A stretch of 9,088 nt of DNA. It comes from an uncultured Lachnospiraceae bacterium. Lineage in GTDB: Bacteria > Bacillota > Clostridia > Lachnospirales > Lachnospiraceae. The notes below the pieces were generated by a model. The model did no database searches. It was given only the letters and a program-made list of their open reading frames with translations, and had not been told where the DNA came from. The stretch is from NCBI GenBank assembly GCA_937885345.1, contig CAKZZH010000136.1, forward strand, positions 1-9,088. Reading direction: 5' to 3'. Made by a program: the position numbers and the translations under genes. Positions 4,648-9,088 of this stretch are shown here, in pieces. Every line of letters starts with the position of its first letter. The first letter of the stretch is position 1.

Positions 4648-7478
4648 GTTTTGAACCGCTTAAAGATTTCTTGAAAGATGTATGGGAAGTAATAAGGAAT
4701 GTTTTCACCTCAAGAATAGTACCTTTTATTATTTTGGCGGTGGCTCTTTTTTCTGTACTCATTTACAGGCTCTTTGTACTTCAGATTGTTAATGGCGACA
4801 CCTATACCACTACCTACACTCTTAAGAGCGAGAAGACCGTAACCACGGTCGGTACGCGTGGTAAAATATACGATTGCAACGGTGTTCTTCTTGCATACAG
4901 CGAGCTTGCTTATTGTGTAGAAATTGCCGATTCCGGCTATTATTCAACCACCAAAGAGCATTATTATGCGCTTAATGAGATCATTGCCAAGACAGCGCAG
5001 ATTATTGAGGATAACGGGGATTCTCTTTCGATGGATTTTTCCATTGGTATCGATGAAAGAGACAATTATTATTATAAAGTATCCGATAATGCGCTCCTTA
5101 GATTCCTCAGGGATATGTACGGAAAGAGCAGTATCTCGGAACTCAGTGATGAGCAGAGAAACAGTACGGCATATGATGTTGTGGACTATCTTAAGAAAAT
5201 TTATAAGGTGGATCCTTCATACGATAAATACAGAGCACTTCAGATTGTTTATGTTCGATTTAACCTTGCGCAGAGCACTTATTCGAGATATTTGTCTTTT
5301 ACCATTGCGGACAATATCAGTGATAAAACCCTTGCGGCGATTGTGGAAAATGAGGATATTCTTACCGGTGTAACGATCGGTGAGAGTACGATCCGTAAAT
5401 ACAATTATGCAGAGTGCATGTCCCACATTCTCGGTTATACCGGTAAGATCAATTTTTCGGAGCTTGAAAGCCTTCAGGCTGTCGATCCCTCATATACGCA
5501 GAATGATGTTGTCGGCAAAGCGGGAATCGAAGCGCAATACGAAACGACGCTTGCCGGTACCAAGGGCAGCATTACAATGATCGTAGATAATCTCGGCCGA
5601 ATACTTGAAACAACCGAGGTTGTTGAAAGCGCACCCGGCGCGGATGTTTATCTTACCATCGATGTTAAATATCAGCAGAAATTATATGACCTTCTCGAGA
5701 GAAGGCTTGCGGAAGTTGTTGCAATCAATCTGACAGATAAACCGGATGTGTATCAGATGGTTGGTGAGGATACTTATATCTTCATTCCCATAACACATGT
5801 TGTAAATGCTTTGGTTCAGAATAATGTTATATCTATCGATGAGATCGCTACATCTGATTCAATAGCTGCAACCACCGTTTACAACACTTTTTCCGAGACC
5901 CGTAATGCCGAGATAGAGGCGATCAAGAATGAACTTGGCAATCCCAATGTGTATAACACTTTAAGCGATCATCTAAAGGAATATATCACGATGATAAGGT
6001 CAGACCTTATCAATTCCGGAATACTTAATTCCGAAGCGATTTCCGAAAACGCTTCAAGCGATCTTGCCAAGAAGTGGAGTAACGGTGAACTTACATTCAA
6101 AGAATACATAGAGGGTGCTATCAACGAGGGCTGGGTAAATACCTATAATCTCGATCTTGAAAACACTTATTCAACAACCGATGAAGTATACAAAGCCGTA
6201 ATGGATGTTGCCCTTGCCGAAATACTTGAGGATGATGCTTTTGATAAATATATCTATGAATACCTGATCCTTAATTACAATGTTTCTGCAACATATCTTA
6301 CATTGATCCTGATGGAACAGGGAGCGATCGAATGTACCGAATCGGAATATGTAAGTATTGCTAACGGTGCATCATTATACAATTTTTATTACGATAAAAT
6401 ACTTAATCTTGCGATAACGCCCGCGCAGCTTGCACTTGATCCCTGCTCAGGCTCGATATGCGTAGAGGATCCCAATACAGGTTCAATGTATGCGATTGTT
6501 TCGTACCCCGGATATGATATTAACAAATTCTCCGGAACTATCGATTCAAAGTATTACGCCGATCTGCTTGCGGATCTGTCAACTCCGCTTGTCAGCAGAG
6601 CGACTATGACCAGGATCGCACCCGGTTCGACTTTCAAACCGCTTATTGCCATTGCAGCGATAAATGAAGGGCTTTTGTCACCGACAGAACTGATCGAATG
6701 TAAGGGTATTTTTGAAGAAATATCTCCGGGAATCAAATGCTGGTTTTATCCCTATGAGCATGGTAATTTGGACCTTGAAAACGGGCTGTTCCAGTCATGC
6801 AATGTGTATTTTACGACGCTTGGATACAGGCTTAGTTTTAACGATAAAGGGCAGCTTGATTTTAAGTACGGACTTAGTGTTGAGAAGAAATATACGGACC
6901 TCCTCGGACTTTCAACCAAGACCGGCATACAGATACCGGAAGCCACCCCTCATGCATCCGATTATAACCCGGTTGTTTCCGCGATCGGGCAGGGAACCAA
7001 TCAGTACACCAGTCTTAATATGACAAGATATGTAAGCACACTTGCGAACGGCGGAACTGTTTATGACAGCAACATAATCAAAAAGATTGTATATAATTCG
7101 GGAAAAGTGATAGAGATACAGCCTGTTTCAACACCTTCCGGAATCGATCCATCAGTAATCGAAAATGTATATCCCGGAATGTACCGAGTTATCAACGAAG
7201 GTATGTTAGGTGAGTTTATCGAAGATCTGCCTGTTTCGCTCTATGCTAAATCCGGAACGGCTCAGGAAAGTCTTTCAAGAGCTGACCACGCAATATATAT
7301 TACATTTTCAAAGGATGCAAGCGGTATGCCCGACCTTGCCGTTGCTTGCATGATCCCTTACGGACATGGATCCGTTAATGCAGGTATTATGAATGTTTAT
7401 GCATTTCTGGAATATTATGGGCTTGAATTTTATGACCATATTTTCTACAATGTTAGATATGGAATTCAATACGAATAA
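4644..7478 (+). CDS. mrdA: Class B penicillin-binding protein PBP2, elongation transpeptidase, with large insertion
   Basis: This 944-residue protein should be the D,D-transpeptidase that crosslinks lateral-wall peptidoglycan, working with RodA and MreCD. A cytoplasmic tail (1-24) is followed by one transmembrane helix (about 25-48). The PBP dimer/pedestal region begins at TRGKIYDCNG (71-80), where the usual DRNG reads DCNG, and includes VVGKAGIEAQYETTLAGTKG (289-308) and VYLTID (335-340). The transpeptidase domain spans about 600-930. It has all three active-site motifs: SxxK at Ser662-Thr-Phe-Lys665, SxN at Ser718-Cys-Asn720, and KSG at Lys869-871. Residues about 352-598 are an extra acidic, mostly helical segment placed directly before the catalytic domain; typical PBP2/MrdA proteins have about 600-720 residues and lack it. 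No PASTA repeats are seen. Start ATG 4644 overlaps the mreD stop, with no strong ribosome binding site of its own. Confidence 0.94.
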   Translation: MSFEPLKDFLKDVWEVIRNVFTSRIVPFIILAVALFSVLIYRLFVLQIVNGDTYTTTYTLKSEKTVTTVGTRGKIYDCNGVLLAYSELAYCVEIADSGYYSTTKEHYYALNEIIAKTAQIIEDNGDSLSMDFSIGIDERDNYYYKVSDNALLRFLRDMYGKSSISELSDEQRNSTAYDVVDYLKKIYKVDPSYDKYRALQIVYVRFNLAQSTYSRYLSFTIADNISDKTLAAIVENEDILTGVTIGESTIRKYNYAECMSHILGYTGKINFSELESLQAVDPSYTQNDVVGKAGIEAQYETTLAGTKGSITMIVDNLGRILETTEVVESAPGADVYLTIDVKYQQKLYDLLERRLAEVVAINLTDKPDVYQMVGEDTYIFIPITHVVNALVQNNVISIDEIATSDSIAATTVYNTFSETRNAEIEAIKNELGNPNVYNTLSDHLKEYITMIRSDLINSGILNSEAISENASSDLAKKWSNGELTFKEYIEGAINEGWVNTYNLDLENTYSTTDEVYKAVMDVALAEILEDDAFDKYIYEYLILNYNVSATYLTLILMEQGAIECTESEYVSIANGASLYNFYYDKILNLAITPAQLALDPCSGSICVEDPNTGSMYAIVSYPGYDINKFSGTIDSKYYADLLADLSTPLVSRATMTRIAPGSTFKPLIAIAAINEGLLSPTELIECKGIFEEISPGIKCWFYPYEHGNLDLENGLFQSCNVYFTTLGYRLSFNDKGQLDFKYGLSVEKKYTDLLGLSTKTGIQIPEATPHASDYNPVVSAIGQGTNQYTSLNMTRYVSTLANGGTVYDSNIIKKIVYNSGKVIEIQPVSTPSGIDPSVIENVYPGMYRVINEGMLGEFIEDLPVSLYAKSGTAQESLSRADHAIYITFSKDASGMPDLAVACMIPYGHGSVNAGIMNVYAFLEYYGLEFYDHIFYNVRYGIQYE

Positions 7479-7485
7479 ACGTGAT

Positions 7486-7491
7486 AGGAGG
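7486..7491 (+). promoter_or_regulatory. Ribosome binding site that sets the minC start at GTG 7499
   Basis: AGGAGG at 7486-7491 stands seven bases before GTG 7499. An in-frame GTG at 7481 lies upstream of this site, has no ribosome binding site of its own at proper distance, and would put the AGGAGG inside the coding region. The GTG at 7499 is therefore the better start. Confidence 0.85.
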
Positions 7492-7498
7492 TAATATC

Positions 7499-8170
7499 GT
7501 GATTAATCCTGTTGTAATCAAAGGTAATAAGTACGGAATCACATTTGTGATGGAGGAGGACGCTTCCTTTGATGAGATTAAACAGTCTGTTATCGATAAA
7601 ATAAAAGAATCCGCGGACCTTTTCAGCGAGGGCAATGTAGCCGTTTCATTTCAGGGCAAGAAGCTTACCACCGACCAGGAAAAAGAACTTATAGATGCGA
7701 TCACGGAGAATTCAGATATCAATATTTTATGCATCGTTGATAATGATAATACCAGCAAAAACACATCCAAGAGAATTATAGAAAATGCCATCGAAGATTT
7801 GTCATCAACCAATGCACAGATAATAAAAGGCACGATTCGTTCGGGAAGCAATCCTGTTTTTAAGAAGAGTGTTATAGTTCTCGGAGATGTTAATCCGGGC
7901 GGACAGATCACATCTGACGGAAATGTTATAATCCTTGGCTCTTTAAAGGGTACGGTAACTGCCGGCGCCTGTGGTAATGACGACGCTTTTGTTGTTGCTC
8001 TCGAGATGGCCCCCATAATGATTCAGATCGGTTCGGTAATCGCAAGAAGCACCGATGCCGGAACCAGGATCAAGCCGCTGAGCCAAAGCCCCATGATCGC
8101 ATATGTTGAGGACAATAACATATATATCGAGAAATATACCAAGGAAGTTCTTGAGGAGATCAAGCTTTGA
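7499..8170 (+). CDS. minC: Septum site-determining protein MinC
   Basis: This 223-residue protein (from GTG 7499) inhibits FtsZ assembly away from mid-cell and is recruited to the membrane by MinD. The N-terminal domain (about 1-80) has the alternating strand/helix pattern of MinC_N, starting VVIKGNKYGITFVM. A polar linker, DNDNTSKNTSK (81-91), precedes the C-terminal beta-helix domain (about 105-212). Diagnostic motifs there are RSG (114-116), VLGDVNPGGQI (127-137), SDGNVIILGSLKGTVTAG (139-156) and the following AFVVALEMAPIMIQIG. RSG and the surrounding face are known to contact MinD in characterised homologues. Length is normal. The gene follows mrdA after 20 bases and probably shares its transcript. 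Confidence 0.95.
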   Translation: MINPVVIKGNKYGITFVMEEDASFDEIKQSVIDKIKESADLFSEGNVAVSFQGKKLTTDQEKELIDAITENSDINILCIVDNDNTSKNTSKRIIENAIEDLSSTNAQIIKGTIRSGSNPVFKKSVIVLGDVNPGGQITSDGNVIILGSLKGTVTAGACGNDDAFVVALEMAPIMIQIGSVIARSTDAGTRIKPLSQSPMIAYVEDNNIYIEKYTKEVLEEIKL

Positions 8171-8189
8171 TCCCGGTAAGCAAAAAATA

Positions 8190-8218
8190 TTGATTTTGTC
8201 GACCAAAAACGGCATAAT
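8190..8218 (+). promoter_or_regulatory. Plausible sigma-A promoter for minD
   Basis: TTGATT (8190-8195) and CATAAT (8213-8218) are separated by exactly 17 bases in the AT-rich 88-bp gap between minC and minD. Four of six and five of six bases match consensus. This would give a leader of about 33 bases and allow minD to be made independently of minC. No terminator is visible between the two genes, so read-through is also expected. Confidence 0.5.
8194..8208. repeat. Imperfect palindrome within the putative minD promoter spacer
   Basis: TTTT-GTCGAC-C-AAAA is symmetric around the GTCGAC core (8198-8203) apart from one extra C. It occupies the -35 edge and the first half of the spacer of the promoter at 8190-8218, a position suited to an operator. 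No regulator can be named, and an AT-rich gap can contain such symmetry by chance. Confidence 0.35.
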
Positions 8219-8258
8219 ATATATTTGAAATATTTTTATTTTATATGGAGGATTAATA

Positions 8259-9044
8259 ATGAGTGAAGTAATTGTAGTTACGTCAGGAAAGGGTGGAGTA
8301 GGAAAGACAACGACCTCAGCAAATGTCGGAACCGGTCTTGCCATGCAGGGCAAGAAGGTTGTTATGATAGATACTGATATAGGACTTCGTAATCTTGATG
8401 TTGTAATGGGTCTTGAGAACAGGATCGTTTACAATCTTGTTGATGTTGTTGAGAAGAATTGCAAAATCAAGCAGGCACTTATTAAGGATAAGAGATATCC
8501 CAATCTGTACCTTCTTCCTTCCGCTCAGACAAGAGATAAGACATCGGTTACACCCGAACAGATGAAGGAACTTATCGAGGAACTTAAGGAAGAGTTTGAT
8601 TATATTATTCTCGACTGCCCCGCAGGTATCGAGCAAGGCTTTAAGAATGCGATCGCAGGCGCAGACAGAGCGCTTGTCGTAACAACTCCCGAGGTTTCCG
8701 CTGTTCGTGATGCGGACAGGATCATCGGTCTTCTTGAGGCAAATGAGATTAAGAGAACTGATCTTATTGTTAACAGGATCCGTATGGATATGGTTAAGAA
8801 GGGCGATATGATGTCAATCGAAGATGTTGTTGATATCCTTTCCGTTAATCTTATCGGTGCGGTTCCCGATGATGAGAATATCGTTATTGCCACCAACCAG
8901 GGTGAGCCTCTTGTAGGAACGGACTGCCTTGCAGGTAAGGCATATCTTAATATCGTTAACAGAATTCTCGGAGAGGATGTTCCATTACTTAATCTTGATG
9001 AGAAAGAGGGATTCTGGAAGAGATTATTTGGTAAGAAGAAATAA
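8259..9044 (+). CDS. minD: Septum site-determining ATPase MinD
   Basis: This 261-residue ParA/MinD-type ATPase dimerises with ATP on the membrane and recruits MinC. The deviant Walker A GKGGVGKT (10-17) carries the signature Lys11 and the phosphate-binding Lys16. MIDTDIGLRNLDVVMG (36-51) is the switch I/A' region typical of MinD. DCPAG (119-123) is the switch II/Walker B region. PEVSAVRDADR (144-154) and NRI (172-174) also match the family. The C-terminus EGFWKRLFGKKK (250-261) is the amphipathic membrane-targeting helix with bulky hydrophobics and lysines. Length is normal. GGAGG (8247-8251) lies seven bases before ATG 8259. Confidence 0.98.
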   Translation: MSEVIVVTSGKGGVGKTTTSANVGTGLAMQGKKVVMIDTDIGLRNLDVVMGLENRIVYNLVDVVEKNCKIKQALIKDKRYPNLYLLPSAQTRDKTSVTPEQMKELIEELKEEFDYIILDCPAGIEQGFKNAIAGADRALVVTTPEVSAVRDADRIIGLLEANEIKRTDLIVNRIRMDMVKKGDMMSIEDVVDILSVNLIGAVPDDENIVIATNQGEPLVGTDCLAGKAYLNIVNRILGEDVPLLNLDEKEGFWKRLFGKKK

Positions 9045-9059
9045 AGGAGGCTCTCACGA

Positions 9060-9088
9060 ATGGCGGAGAATAATGCATTTGCAGGTAC
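9060..9088 (+). CDS. Start of a further gene, cut by the window edge; identity unknown
   Basis: A strong AAAGGAGG (9043-9050) stands nine bases before ATG 9060, 15 bases after the minD stop. The nine complete codons read MAENNAFAG. In many Clostridia the gene after minD is minE, and a RodA/FtsW gene can follow, but these residues do not resemble a usual MinE start. I therefore make no functional call. The spacing and ribosome binding site support translation as part of the minD operon. Confidence 0.6.

Noticed and set aside
7481..7498. Extra six residues at the N-terminus of MinC from GTG 7481
   Set aside because: The AGGAGG ribosome binding site lies inside this stretch and fits GTG 7499; the upstream GTG has no site of its own.
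8171..8258. Transcription terminator between minC and minD
   Set aside because: No GC-rich stem followed by a T-tract is present; the only symmetry is the weak palindrome at 8194-8208 followed by A residues.
7943..8353. Minus-strand open frame of 136 codons spanning the end of minC and start of minD
   Set aside because: It covers conserved minC and minD coding sequence antisense, with no ribosome binding site or known domain. It is a shadow frame.

Overview
The window is a stretch of chromosomal housekeeping DNA from a Gram-positive anaerobe. The gene order radC-mreB-mreC-mreD-mrdA(PBP2)-minC-minD fits a member of Clostridia. The form of the MreB-like protein, the very long PBP2 and the methionine gamma-lyase-family gene in front suggest Lachnospiraceae. 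That assignment is inference from gene content and remembered family features, not from a database match. All genes lie on the plus strand, are tightly packed and use strong purine-rich ribosome binding sites. I see no mobile element, CRISPR array, rRNA or tRNA.

Layout. Positions 1-81 are a short leader or the end of an upstream unit, with two small inverted repeats. Positions 82-1374 encode a PLP-dependent protein of the methionine gamma-lyase / 'aluminium resistance' family. A near-consensus extended -10 promoter lies across the end of that gene (1347-1375). It should start a transcript through radC (1429-2112), an mreB-family gene (2144-3211), mreC (3239-4099), mreD (4096-4647), the class B penicillin-binding protein gene mrdA (4644-7478) and minC (7499-8170). 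An 88-bp AT-rich gap before minD (8259-9044) holds a second plausible promoter. A further gene begins at 9060 and runs off the window.

How the genes work together. MreB, MreC and MreD link the cytoplasmic side to the PBP2 transpeptidase that crosslinks lateral-wall peptidoglycan during elongation. MinC and MinD keep the FtsZ ring away from the poles. Elongation and septum placement are therefore encoded side by side, and mreC/mreD and mreD/mrdA overlap by four bases. RadC sits at the head of the operon, as in many Firmicutes, without a settled role.

No clearly new system is present. Two proteins depart from their family norms. The MreB-family protein has Lys and Asn where canonical MreBs carry the catalytic Glu and the phosphate-2 Asp. 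PBP2 carries about 245 extra residues just before the transpeptidase domain. Regulatory points are the promoter inside the first gene, a possible hairpin over the radC ribosome binding site, and an imperfect palindrome inside the putative minD promoter.
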